A stretch of DNA of 64,000 nt, from the NCBI GenBank assembly GCA_947253885.1, contig CAMYAO010000007.1:42037-106036 (forward strand), written 5' to 3'. Every line of letters starts with the position of its first letter. Position 1 is the first letter of the stretch. Positions 1 through 8,094 of the stretch are shown in pieces. A program made the translations under genes and the position numbers. Source of the stretch: an uncultured Clostridium sp. GTDB taxonomy: Bacteria; Bacillota; Clostridia; Lachnospirales; Lachnospiraceae. The notes below the pieces were generated by a model. That model saw only the letters and a program-made list of their open reading frames with translations, was not told the origin of the DNA and made no database searches.

Positions 1-963
1 ATGGGAATCGAACATGCATTATTACCGGAACAGGGGTTGACAGTTGCGGGGGATGTTATTATCGGAGCAGACTCTCATACCTGTACGTATGGTGCACTTG
101 GAGCTTTTTCCACCGGTGTCGGAAGTACTGATATGGCAGCAGGAATGGCAACCGGACAGGCATGGTTTAAAGTTCCGGGCGCAATTAAATTTGTATTAAA
201 AAACAAACCATCCGACCATATTATGGGGAAAGACATTATATTACATATAATAGGAATGATAGGAGTAGACGGTGCTCGTTATCAGTCTATGGAATTTACA
301 GGTGACGGAATTCAGTATTTGAATATGGATGATCGTTTTACAATTGCCAATATGGCAATTGAAGCCGGTGGAAAAAATGGTATTTTCCCTGTAGATGATA
401 TTACAAAGGCATATCTGGAAGAACATTCCAAGCGTCCATATAGAGTATTTGAAGCAGATGAAGATGCCGAGTACGAATCCGTATATGAAATCGATCTGAG
501 TACTCTTCGTCCGACAGTGGCTTTTCCACATTTACCGGAAAACACAAAGGTGATTGATGAAGTGGAAGATATTCCGATTGATCAGGTTGTGATCGGTTCC
601 TGTACGAACGGTCATATGACTGATTTAAGAGAGGCGGCTGAGATTCTGAAGGGACACAAAATTGCAGATAATGTTCGCTGTATTATTATTCCGGCAACAC
701 AACAGATTTATCTTGATGCAATGTCGGAGGGATTACTCCAAACTTTTATTGAAGCTGGGGCAATAGTAAGTACACCGACCTGCGGACCGTGTTTGGGCGG
801 ATATATGGGAGTATTAGCTGCAAAAGAGCGTTGTGTATCCACAACGAACCGTAATTTTGTAGGAAGAATGGGACATGTAGAATCTGAGGTATACCTGGCT
901 TCCCCTGCAGTTGCGGCAGCTTCGGCAATTAGCGGAAAAATTTCAGATCCAACAGTATACTAG
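1..963 (+). CDS. leuC: 3-isopropylmalate dehydratase large subunit, 5'-truncated
   Basis: Large subunit of the [4Fe-4S] isopropylmalate isomerase of leucine synthesis, which works with LeuD. The 320 visible residues match the family from the GADSHTCTYGA motif through the cluster cysteines in GSCTNGH and PTCGPCLGG to the normal C-terminus. The family is usually about 420 residues, so roughly 95-100 N-terminal residues lie outside the window; the ATG at base 1 is an internal methionine, not the start. It ends 10 bases before leuD, whose ribosome binding site directly follows the stop, so the two are co-transcribed. Identity is near certain. Confidence 0.96.
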   Translation: MGIEHALLPEQGLTVAGDVIIGADSHTCTYGALGAFSTGVGSTDMAAGMATGQAWFKVPGAIKFVLKNKPSDHIMGKDIILHIIGMIGVDGARYQSMEFTGDGIQYLNMDDRFTIANMAIEAGGKNGIFPVDDITKAYLEEHSKRPYRVFEADEDAEYESVYEIDLSTLRPTVAFPHLPENTKVIDEVEDIPIDQVVIGSCTNGHMTDLREAAEILKGHKIADNVRCIIIPATQQIYLDAMSEGLLQTFIEAGAIVSTPTCGPCLGGYMGVLAAKERCVSTTNRNFVGRMGHVESEVYLASPAVAAASAISGKISDPTVY

Positions 964-973
964 GAGGTGTTTC

Positions 974-1462
974 ATGAAAGCAGCAAGAGGCAGAGTCTTT
1001 AAATACGGTGATAATGTAGATACAGATGTTATTATTCCGGCAAGATACTTAAATACAACCGATTCATCAGAATTGGCAGCACATTGTATGGAAGATATTG
1101 ATACGGAATTTACCAAAAAGGTAAAAAAAGGTGATATTATGGTTGCAGAGAAGAATTTCGGCTGTGGATCTTCCAGAGAACATGCTCCGATTGCAATTAA
1201 GGCATCCGGTATCAGTTGTGTGATTGCTGACACCTTTGCTCGTATTTTTTATCGAAATGCAATCAATATAGGATTACCGATCATAGAATGCACACAGGCG
1301 GCAGAGAAAATTGAAGCCGGAGATGATGTGGAAGTAGATTTTGACAGTGGAGTAATTTTCAATCATACGAAAAATGAGCAGTATCAGGGACAGGCATTTC
1401 CACCTTTTATGCAGGAAATCATTGATGCTGAAGGATTAGTTAATTATATCAATTGCAAATAG
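974..1462 (+). CDS. leuD: 3-isopropylmalate dehydratase small subunit
   Basis: Small subunit of isopropylmalate isomerase, 162 residues, the usual length of the short bacterial/archaeal LeuD type. It opens with GRVFKYGDNVDTDVIIPARY, the conserved substrate-site motif, and has the swivel-domain motif FGCGSSREHAP. The ATG at 974 is chosen because AGGAGGT lies just upstream, overlapping the leuC stop; an upstream start in the same frame would run back into leuC. It is followed 9 bases later by thrC. Confidence 0.96.
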   Translation: MKAARGRVFKYGDNVDTDVIIPARYLNTTDSSELAAHCMEDIDTEFTKKVKKGDIMVAEKNFGCGSSREHAPIAIKASGISCVIADTFARIFYRNAINIGLPIIECTQAAEKIEAGDDVEVDFDSGVIFNHTKNEQYQGQAFPPFMQEIIDAEGLVNYINCK

Positions 1463-1471
1463 GAGGGCTGA

Positions 1472-2956
1472 ATGGCGGTTTTATTTCAAAACACACGGAA
1501 TGACAAGGAAATTGTATCCGCATCTAAGGCAATTTTAAACGGATTGGCATCAGATGGAGGACTTTATATTCCAACCGAAATACCAAAATTGGATATTTCA
1601 ATGGAGCAATTAAGCGAGATGTCGTATCAGGATGTTGCATATCAGGTTATGAGTCGTTTTTATGAGGATTTTACGGAAGAAGAACTTCGTTATTGTATTA
1701 ACTCGGCATACGACAGTAAATTTGATACAACGGAAATCGCACCTGTTGTAAAAAAAGACGGAGTATATTTTTTAGAGTTGTTTCATGGTTCTACCATTGC
1801 ATTTAAGGATATGGCATTGTCAATCCTTCCATACTTGTTAATCACATCTGCCGGAAAAAATAATGTGAAAAATGAAATTGTAATACTGACAGCTACTTCA
1901 GGAGATACCGGCAAGGCTGCATTGGCAGGTTTTGCAAATGTAGAAGGAACAAAGATCATTGTTTTTTATCCGAAAGACGGTGTAAGCCCGATTCAGAAAC
2001 AACAAATGGTAACACAGGTTGGAGATAATACACTGGTAGTCGGAATTGATGGAAATTTTGATCAGGCTCAAACAGGCGTAAAAAAAATGTTTTCTGATGA
2101 ACGGATGAAAGAAGAGCTGGATAAAAACGGATACCAGTTTTCAAGTGCAAATTCAATTAATGTCGGAAGACTGATTCCTCAGGTAGTATATTATGTATAT
2201 GCATATGCACAGCTTTTAAAGAAAAAAGAAATTACGAACGGAGAAACGGTAAATGTAACGGTTCCGACCGGTAACTTCGGGAATATTTTGGCGGCATATT
2301 TTGCAAAACAGATGGGAGTTCCGTTCGGGAAATTGATCTGTGCTTCTAATGAAAATAAAGTTTTATTTGATTTCTTCCGAACAGGTTGTTATGATAAAAA
2401 TCGTGAGTTTCTTTTAACATCTTCTCCTTCCATGGACATTTTAATCTCCAGCAATTTGGAACGTCTGATTTACATGACTGCAGGATGTGATGCAGAGCAG
2501 AATAAGAATTTGATGGAATCTCTAAATCAAAAGGGAAGTTATACAATTACAGATGCTATGAAAGACAGGATGAAAGACTTTTGCGGATTTTATGCAACAG
2601 AGGAACAGACTGCTGAAGCTATCAAAGAACTCTATGAAAAAGAGGGCTATATAATGGATACACATACGGCAGTTGCAAAAGCTTGTTATGATCAATATGT
2701 GTCACAGGAGAAGGACACAACCAAAACGATTATAGCCAGTACTGCGAGTCCGTACAAATTTACCCGTTCGGTTATGAATGCGATTGATGACAAATATTCT
2801 GCTGAAGATGATTTTGTATTAGTAGACAAATTAAATAAATTAAGCAAGGTAAAAGTGCCTGCAGCAATTAATGAGATTCGTAATGCCGAAATACGTCATC
2901 GTACTATTTGTGAAGTAGATGAAATGCCGGAAATTGTACGCGGATTTTTAAAATAA
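1472..2956 (+). CDS. thrC: Threonine synthase
   Basis: PLP-dependent enzyme converting O-phosphohomoserine to threonine; 494 residues, the longer E. coli/fungal-type length. The PLP lysine is K112 in HGSTIAFKDMAL, the phosphate-binding loop appears as TVPTGNFGNILAA, and the ATSGDTGKAAL motif is intact. The start has AGGAGG 6 bases upstream. It sits 9 bases behind leuD, so the leucine and threonine genes look like one amino-acid operon; the hairpin at 3024 closes it. Confidence 0.95.
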   Translation: MAVLFQNTRNDKEIVSASKAILNGLASDGGLYIPTEIPKLDISMEQLSEMSYQDVAYQVMSRFYEDFTEEELRYCINSAYDSKFDTTEIAPVVKKDGVYFLELFHGSTIAFKDMALSILPYLLITSAGKNNVKNEIVILTATSGDTGKAALAGFANVEGTKIIVFYPKDGVSPIQKQQMVTQVGDNTLVVGIDGNFDQAQTGVKKMFSDERMKEELDKNGYQFSSANSINVGRLIPQVVYYVYAYAQLLKKKEITNGETVNVTVPTGNFGNILAAYFAKQMGVPFGKLICASNENKVLFDFFRTGCYDKNREFLLTSSPSMDILISSNLERLIYMTAGCDAEQNKNLMESLNQKGSYTITDAMKDRMKDFCGFYATEEQTAEAIKELYEKEGYIMDTHTAVAKACYDQYVSQEKDTTKTIIASTASPYKFTRSVMNAIDDKYSAEDDFVLVDKLNKLSKVKVPAAINEIRNAEIRHRTICEVDEMPEIVRGFLK

Positions 2957-3023
2957 ACAGATATATCGGAGCTAATAAAGCGTATCCAGTGTTCACCGGC
3001 CTTTAGAATTTTGTATAATCACG

Positions 3024-3065
3024 ACTCCAAAGACAGATGTTTTTGGAGTTTGTGTTTTTCTTTGT
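3024..3065 (+). terminator. Rho-independent terminator after thrC
   Basis: ACTCCAAA (3024-3031) pairs perfectly with TTTGGAGT (3042-3049), followed by a T-rich run to about 3065. It lies in the 165-bp gap between thrC and deoC. Confidence 0.8.
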
Positions 3066-3089
3066 TTGCTCATGAAATGATTGTACAAT
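3062..3089 (+). promoter_or_regulatory. Putative sigma-A promoter of deoC-cdd
   Basis: TTGTTT (3062-3067), a 16-base spacer and TACAAT (3084-3089) sit between the thrC terminator and deoC. The match is moderate, and the -35 overlaps the terminator's T-run. Confidence 0.45.
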
Positions 3090-3121
3090 CAGGAGTGAGT
3101 CGGGATAGTTAGGAGAATGAA

Positions 3122-3763
3122 ATGAAAAGAGAATCATTATATCAGTATGTGGACCACACACTGTTAAGACCAACATCCACCTTTGAAGAAATAAAACGTT
3201 TATGTACGGAAGCATTGACCTTTCATATGGCATCTGTCTGTATACCGGGCTGCTTTGTGAAAAATGCCCATGAAAAATTCCCGCAGTTGACAATTTGTAC
3301 AGTAGTGGGTTTTCCGCTGGGATATTCTTCAATAGAAGCTAAGATGGAAGAGACCAGACAGGCACTTTCGGATGGTGCATCCGAAATAGATATGGTAATC
3401 AATCTTGGCTTTATAAAAGAAAAAAGGTATACTGATTGTAAGAATGAAATTATTCGCATAAAAGAACTGACAGGCGACAGGATACTTAAGGTAATTGTAG
3501 AAGCATGTTATTTGTCAGAAGAAGAGAAAAGAGAAGTCTGTAAGATTGTGACGGAAGCGGGTGCGGATTTTATAAAGACATCCACCGGGTTCGGTACCGG
3601 TGGAGCACAGTTGGAAGATGTTATTTTGTTTAAAAATGAGATTGGACCAGAGGTAAAGATCAAAGCGGCCGGAGGAATCCGCACTATGGAAGATATGGAA
3701 GCATTTATAGAAGCCGGCTGTTCCAGAATCGGTACCAGCAATGCAATTGATATGTTAAAATGA
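3122..3763 (+). CDS. deoC: Deoxyribose-phosphate aldolase
   Basis: Class I aldolase splitting 2-deoxyribose-5-phosphate into acetaldehyde and glyceraldehyde-3-phosphate in deoxynucleoside catabolism. The protein has 213 residues, normal for DeoC. K152 in DFIKTSTGF is the Schiff-base lysine and the second active-site lysine is in VKIKAAGGIRT. Start ATG 3122 follows GGAG a few bases upstream. The cytidine deaminase gene begins 13 bases after the stop, giving a nucleoside-salvage pair. Confidence 0.96.
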   Translation: MKRESLYQYVDHTLLRPTSTFEEIKRLCTEALTFHMASVCIPGCFVKNAHEKFPQLTICTVVGFPLGYSSIEAKMEETRQALSDGASEIDMVINLGFIKEKRYTDCKNEIIRIKELTGDRILKVIVEACYLSEEEKREVCKIVTEAGADFIKTSTGFGTGGAQLEDVILFKNEIGPEVKIKAAGGIRTMEDMEAFIEAGCSRIGTSNAIDMLK

Positions 3764-3776
3764 TGGGAGTCAAAGC

Positions 3777-4169
3777 ATGACAGAAGAAGAATTGATCATA
3801 AAAGCGAGGGAGATGTTGGCATCTTCTTATGCACCGTATTCAAAATTTCGTGTCGGAGCGGCATTGCTTACAGAGAGTGGAGAGGTATTTACAGGCTGCA
3901 ATGTAGAAAACAGTGCATACGGATGTACAATATGTGCTGAACGGGTGGCAATTTACAACGCAATCTCAAATGGCAGGTATCGTTTTCGAGAAATGGCTGT
4001 TATAAGTGACAGTGAGACTTATACGACATTATGCGGTTCCTGTCGTCAGGTTTTGTCGGAATTTTGTGAAAAAGATTTTTTGATCTTGTTATGCAATCAT
4101 AAGGGAGAATATATCAAAGCTACACTAGGAGAACTTCTGCCTTTGCAATTTTCAAAAGAGCAAATGTAG
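3777..4169 (+). CDS. cdd: Cytidine deaminase
   Basis: Zinc enzyme deaminating cytidine and deoxycytidine; 130 residues, the homotetrameric Gram-positive type. The zinc/catalytic motifs are CAERVAI (cysteine and proton-shuttle glutamate) and CGSCRQVL (two cysteines). It lies directly behind deoC, consistent with pyrimidine deoxynucleoside breakdown. Confidence 0.95.
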   Translation: MTEEELIIKAREMLASSYAPYSKFRVGAALLTESGEVFTGCNVENSAYGCTICAERVAIYNAISNGRYRFREMAVISDSETYTTLCGSCRQVLSEFCEKDFLILLCNHKGEYIKATLGELLPLQFSKEQM

Positions 4170-4219
4170 ATTCTTAATACAAATAGTTATCAATGTACAA
4201 TATATTGGAGGAAATTACT

Positions 4220-5899
4220 GTGTCAACAAAAGCATTTTACAAAAGAAGTGAGATCGGACCAGGGAAAATCGGATTTTCAAGAACCAGATCAATCATCGAG
4301 GCAGCATTTTATGGAAACAATGTTGTAAAGATTAATTCCTTGAAAGAAGCCTATAAACTTGCATTGGAATCACCTGGAACGATTGTAACCGATATGCCGG
4401 TTTATCGAGGAGAAGAGTTCGGTCTTGACAGCAATGCGAGAGTACTTTTGTTTAATGACGGAGCGATAACCGGACGATATGCGGCAGCCAGAAGGATTAC
4501 GGGAGAGCCGGGTGTAGATACTGCTCGTTTGGACAAGATTGTTATGAATGCAGTGTATGATACACGTTGGAAAAAATTATACCATGCAGAAGTATTCATA
4601 GGACTGGATCCGGAGTTTATGGTAAAAGCCCATTTACTGATACCGGAAGGAGAGGAAAATATTTTATATTCATGGATGCTGAATTTCCAGTATCAGTCGG
4701 AAAAATATGTGGAGATGTATCGCAATTCAAAATCTTATGAAAATGAATCCGATATCTATATTTTCTCAGATCCGCAGTGGGTCGGTACTGATCAGACGGA
4801 TATCTCGGATCCGAATTGTCTGTGCTACTTTAATACCGAAACAAACTGTGCCGCAATTTTAGGTATGAGATATTTCGGAGAGCATAAAAAAGGAACTCTG
4901 ACAATCGCATGGGCCATTGCAAATCGTAATGGATATGCATCCTGCCACGGTGGGCAAAAGGAATATACCTTTGAGGATGACAGCAAGTATGTAGTTTCCG
5001 TGTTCGGTTTATCCGGAAGCGGAAAATCCACTCTGACACATGCAAAACACAATAACAAATATAAACAGATAATGGTACTGCACGATGATGCATTTGTAAT
5101 CAATACCGACACCTGTGCATCAGTTGCATTGGAGCCTACCTACTTCGATAAAACAGCGGATTACCCGGCAGATTGTGAAGACAATAAGTTTTTATTAACA
5201 GTACAGAATTGTTCGGCAACCCTTGATGAAGACGGAAAAATTGTAATTGTTCCGGAGGATGTGCGAAACGGAAACGGTCGTGCCATTAAGTCAAAGCTCT
5301 GGAGTCCGAACAGAGTGGATCGTATCGGAAGTCCTGTAAATGCAATTTTTTGGATTATGAAAGATCCGACTCTTCCACCGGTTGTAAAACTAAAGGGAGC
5401 TTCTCTTGCTTCTGTTATGGGAGCAACACTTGCTACCAAGAGGAGCAGTGCAGAACGCCTGAAAGAAGGTGTTGATCCAAATGCTCTGGTAGTGGAGCCA
5501 TATGCAAATCCTTTTAGAACTTATCCTTTAAAAAATGACTATGAAAAATTCAAAAAACTGGTGGAAGAAAAAGAAGTAGACTGCTTTATTATTAATACCG
5601 GTGAATTTATGGGTAAGAAAATTCAAAAAGAAGATACCCTGGGAGTGCTGGAAGCGATCGTAGAGAAAAAAGCCGAGTTTAAGCAATGGGGCAATTTTTC
5701 GGATATTGAGATTTTTGAATGGGAAGGATTTATACCGGACTTAACAAATGAGCACTATGTATCACAGCTGAAAGCTCGTATGCAGGAAAGATTGAACTAT
5801 GTAGTAAGTTTAAATACTGCAAAAGAAGGATATAATAAACTTCCGAAAGATGCAGCGGCTGCTATAAAGAAAGTGGTGGAAGAAGCAAACAGCTTATAG
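4220..5899 (+). CDS. pckA: Divergent ATP-type phosphoenolpyruvate carboxykinase
   Basis: Member of the ATP-dependent PEP carboxykinase family, which interconverts oxaloacetate and PEP. GTG at 4220 is chosen because GGAGG (4207-4211) lies 8 bases before it; the ATG at 4193 lies upstream of that site. The protein has 559 residues. K269 sits in the P-loop GLSGSGKSTL, the metal-binding aspartates are probably those in LHDDAFVI, and GEHKKGTLT matches the family's GE-x-KK block. The usual TGRSPKDKF and MHCSAN motifs are replaced by TGRYAAARR and SCHGGQ, so this is a divergent branch. The family assignment is safe; the exact reaction is inferred. Confidence 0.82.
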   Translation: MSTKAFYKRSEIGPGKIGFSRTRSIIEAAFYGNNVVKINSLKEAYKLALESPGTIVTDMPVYRGEEFGLDSNARVLLFNDGAITGRYAAARRITGEPGVDTARLDKIVMNAVYDTRWKKLYHAEVFIGLDPEFMVKAHLLIPEGEENILYSWMLNFQYQSEKYVEMYRNSKSYENESDIYIFSDPQWVGTDQTDISDPNCLCYFNTETNCAAILGMRYFGEHKKGTLTIAWAIANRNGYASCHGGQKEYTFEDDSKYVVSVFGLSGSGKSTLTHAKHNNKYKQIMVLHDDAFVINTDTCASVALEPTYFDKTADYPADCEDNKFLLTVQNCSATLDEDGKIVIVPEDVRNGNGRAIKSKLWSPNRVDRIGSPVNAIFWIMKDPTLPPVVKLKGASLASVMGATLATKRSSAERLKEGVDPNALVVEPYANPFRTYPLKNDYEKFKKLVEEKEVDCFIINTGEFMGKKIQKEDTLGVLEAIVEKKAEFKQWGNFSDIEIFEWEGFIPDLTNEHYVSQLKARMQERLNYVVSLNTAKEGYNKLPKDAAAAIKKVVEEANSL

Positions 5900-5921
5900 G
5901 GATAACGACAGTCAGATAATA

Positions 5922-5950
5922 TTGTCATCTTTCCTATTTTTCGCTATAAT
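5922..5950 (+). promoter_or_regulatory. Sigma-A promoter of the 6S RNA gene
   Basis: TTGTCA (5922-5927), a 17-base spacer and perfect TATAAT (5945-5950) point to a start near 5957-5960, just before the first base-paired segment of the RNA. Confidence 0.8.
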
Positions 5951-5957
5951 AAATGAA

Positions 5958-6138
5958 ATGAATAGCCTGAGATGTACGACACGCCTGTTATTTTGAACCT
6001 ACATTTTTGATAAGGGATTCTCAAATCACTATTTGGATGTCGAGCCGCCTAGAGCGGATGACAAAAGGATACGTTGCGGAGTCCCACCTGGCATTTGCTG
6101 GGACTCAAAATACAGGGACGGCATTTCGGGTTTTTCTT
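5958..6138 (+). ncRNA. ssrS: 6S RNA
   Basis: 6S RNA mimics an open promoter and binds the sigma-A RNA polymerase holoenzyme. The roughly 180-nt transcript fits the family in length. A terminal stem pairs CCTGAGATGT (5966-5975) with GCATTTCGGG (6121-6130), and a T-run follows. The segment CACGCCTG...TTTTGAACC after the first stem resembles Firmicutes 6S RNAs, and a strong promoter sits at the right distance. No convincing coding frame covers it: the frame open from 6074 runs into the downstream membrane protein, which has its own start at 6170. Identification rests on structure and remembered consensus, not on a covariance search. Confidence 0.75.
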
Positions 6139-6169
6139 TGTGGTAAAATTTTTGCAGAGAGGATTGAGT

Positions 6170-7075
6170 ATGTCAGTTCGTGAAACAATAAATCATTTTG
6201 GCGGAAATGTAAAAAAACACCATCTTTCTGCTTATGCAGCTCAAGCTTCTTTGTTTATTATTATGTCTATTATTCCTTTTTTATTGGTGTTTGTTTCATT
6301 GATTCGTTATACATCTATTACAGAGCAGCTTGTTTTACAGAGTCTTCAACGATTTTTTCCAGGTCGTATTGCTCCGTGGTTAAAAAATATTATCGATGAA
6401 GTCTATCATCATAATCAGGGGAAAACACTTCTTTTTGCAGTTCTTTTTGCTGTATATTCTTCTGCAAAAAGCGTACACAGCTTGAGAAACGGATTGAATG
6501 TTGTTTATGAATTAAATGAGTCCAGAAATTGGTTTAAATTACGATTAAGAGCTATGATAGAAACGTTGGCGTTAGTGTTTCTGGTAGTATTATTGTTATT
6601 ATTTGTCGTATTCAGCCATAAGCTGGAACGTGTAATCGGTGGAAGATCACCTCAATTTGCCTATTTTATGAGTGGAGTGATACGATTCCGGTTATTGATC
6701 ATGTTTTTCTTTTTAATATTAATTTTTAGCTTTATTTACAAAATGCTGCCGAATAGAGTGGCCACTATCCGAAGTCAGATATTGGGGGCTGTAGTATGTT
6801 CTATATCGTGGTATATATTTTCATTCGGTCTTTCCGTTGTTGTAAACTATTTTAACGGTTTTTCTATTTATGGAAGTCTTACCACAGTGATCTTAGTGAT
6901 GTTTTGGCTGTATTTTTGTATGTTGATCTTTTTGTTCTGCGGTGAGATTAATAATGAAATAGAAATTGTATTAGCTGCCCTGCATTCGGTTCGGGAAAGT
7001 AAAAGAAAGACAAAGCATAGAGATATTGATTTGCATGAAGAGATAGTTGTACAGGAGAAAAAAGATGAAGAATAA
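6170..7075 (+). CDS. YihY/BrkB family inner-membrane protein
   Basis: Polytopic membrane protein of about 301 residues. ATG 6170 has AGAGAGGA upstream; the in-frame ATG at 6074 is rejected because it would translate the 6S RNA. The sequence shows the YihY pattern: a first segment with AAQASLFIIMSIIPFL, SAKSVHSLRNGLNVVY, several hydrophobic helices, and VILVMFWLYFCMLIFLFCGE near the end, with a charged cytosolic tail. The family (formerly misnamed ribonuclease BN) has no settled function. Its end overlaps pheS by 11 bases, so it may be translationally coupled. Confidence 0.88.
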   Translation: MSVRETINHFGGNVKKHHLSAYAAQASLFIIMSIIPFLLVFVSLIRYTSITEQLVLQSLQRFFPGRIAPWLKNIIDEVYHHNQGKTLLFAVLFAVYSSAKSVHSLRNGLNVVYELNESRNWFKLRLRAMIETLALVFLVVLLLLFVVFSHKLERVIGGRSPQFAYFMSGVIRFRLLIMFFFLILIFSFIYKMLPNRVATIRSQILGAVVCSISWYIFSFGLSVVVNYFNGFSIYGSLTTVILVMFWLYFCMLIFLFCGEINNEIEIVLAALHSVRESKRKTKHRDIDLHEEIVVQEKKDEE

Positions 7076-8084
7076 GTTAAATGAAATAAGAGAAAAGGCA
7101 ATTACACAGATAAAAGCGTCTAAGCAATTATCTGATTTAAATGAAGCCAGAATTAATTTTCTCGGAAAAAAGGGAGAATTAACATCTGTTTTAAAGTCAA
7201 TGAAAGATGTTGCTCCGGAAGACCGTCCGAAGGTTGGGCAAATGGTAAATGCCGTTCGTCAGGAGTTGGAAGAGGCATTGGCATCTATTAAAGAAAAATT
7301 AGAATCAGAGGCTTTGGAGAGAAAACTAAAAACAGAAGGAATCGATGTAACACTTCCGGCAAAAAAGAATAAAATCGGTCACAGTCATCCAAATACAATC
7401 GCCTTAGAGGAAGTGGAGCGTATATTTGTAGGCATGGGATATGAAGTGGTAGAAGGTCCGGAAGTGGAAATGGACTATTATAATTTTGAGGCTTTAAATA
7501 TTCCCGCAGATCATCCGGCCAAAGATGAACAGGATACATTTTATATCAATAAGGATATTGTTTTGAGAACTCAGACCTCGCCGGTACAGGTACGAAAAAT
7601 GGAGGAGGGAAATCTGCCGATCCGTATGATCTCTCCGGGAAGAGTTTTTCGATCCGATGAGGTAGATGCGACTCATTCTCCGTCTTTTCATCAGATTGAG
7701 GGGTTGGTAATTGATAAAAATATTACCTTTTCCGATTTAAAAGGCACTTTGGCTGAATTTGCAAAGGAACTGTTCGGACCGGAGACAAAAGTAAAATTCC
7801 GACCACATCATTTTCCATTTACAGAACCAAGTGCGGAAGTGGATGTTACCTGTTTTAAATGCGGTGGAAAAGGCTGTCGCTTCTGTAAAGGAGAAGGCTG
7901 GATCGAAATTCTGGGCTGCGGCATGGTGCATCCTCATGTTTTGGAAATGTGTAACATAGATCCGAAAGAATATACCGGATTTGCATTTGGTGTAGGGTTG
8001 GAACGAATTGCTTTATTAAAATATGAAATTGACGATATGCGTTTACTGTACGAAAATGATATTCGTTTCTTGAAACAGTTTTAG
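7065..8084 (+). CDS. pheS: Phenylalanyl-tRNA synthetase alpha subunit
   Basis: Catalytic subunit of the alpha2beta2 class II synthetase charging tRNA-Phe; 339 residues. ATG 7065 is chosen because AGGAG (7053-7057) lies 7 bases upstream. An N-terminal coiled coil (about 1-90) precedes the catalytic core, with RTQTSPVQVR, FHQIEGLVID and class II motif 3 GFAFGVGLERIALLKY. A CFKCGGKGCRFCKGEGW insert of four cysteines suggests a small zinc site. pheT starts 10 bases downstream. Confidence 0.97.
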   Translation: MKNKLNEIREKAITQIKASKQLSDLNEARINFLGKKGELTSVLKSMKDVAPEDRPKVGQMVNAVRQELEEALASIKEKLESEALERKLKTEGIDVTLPAKKNKIGHSHPNTIALEEVERIFVGMGYEVVEGPEVEMDYYNFEALNIPADHPAKDEQDTFYINKDIVLRTQTSPVQVRKMEEGNLPIRMISPGRVFRSDEVDATHSPSFHQIEGLVIDKNITFSDLKGTLAEFAKELFGPETKVKFRPHHFPFTEPSAEVDVTCFKCGGKGCRFCKGEGWIEILGCGMVHPHVLEMCNIDPKEYTGFAFGVGLERIALLKYEIDDMRLLYENDIRFLKQF

Positions 8085-8094
8085 GAGGTTTAAA

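Noticed and set aside
6074..6169. N-terminal extension of the YihY protein from ATG 6074
   Set aside because: It lies in the 6S RNA, has no ribosome binding site and is absent from the family pattern; ATG 6170 has one.
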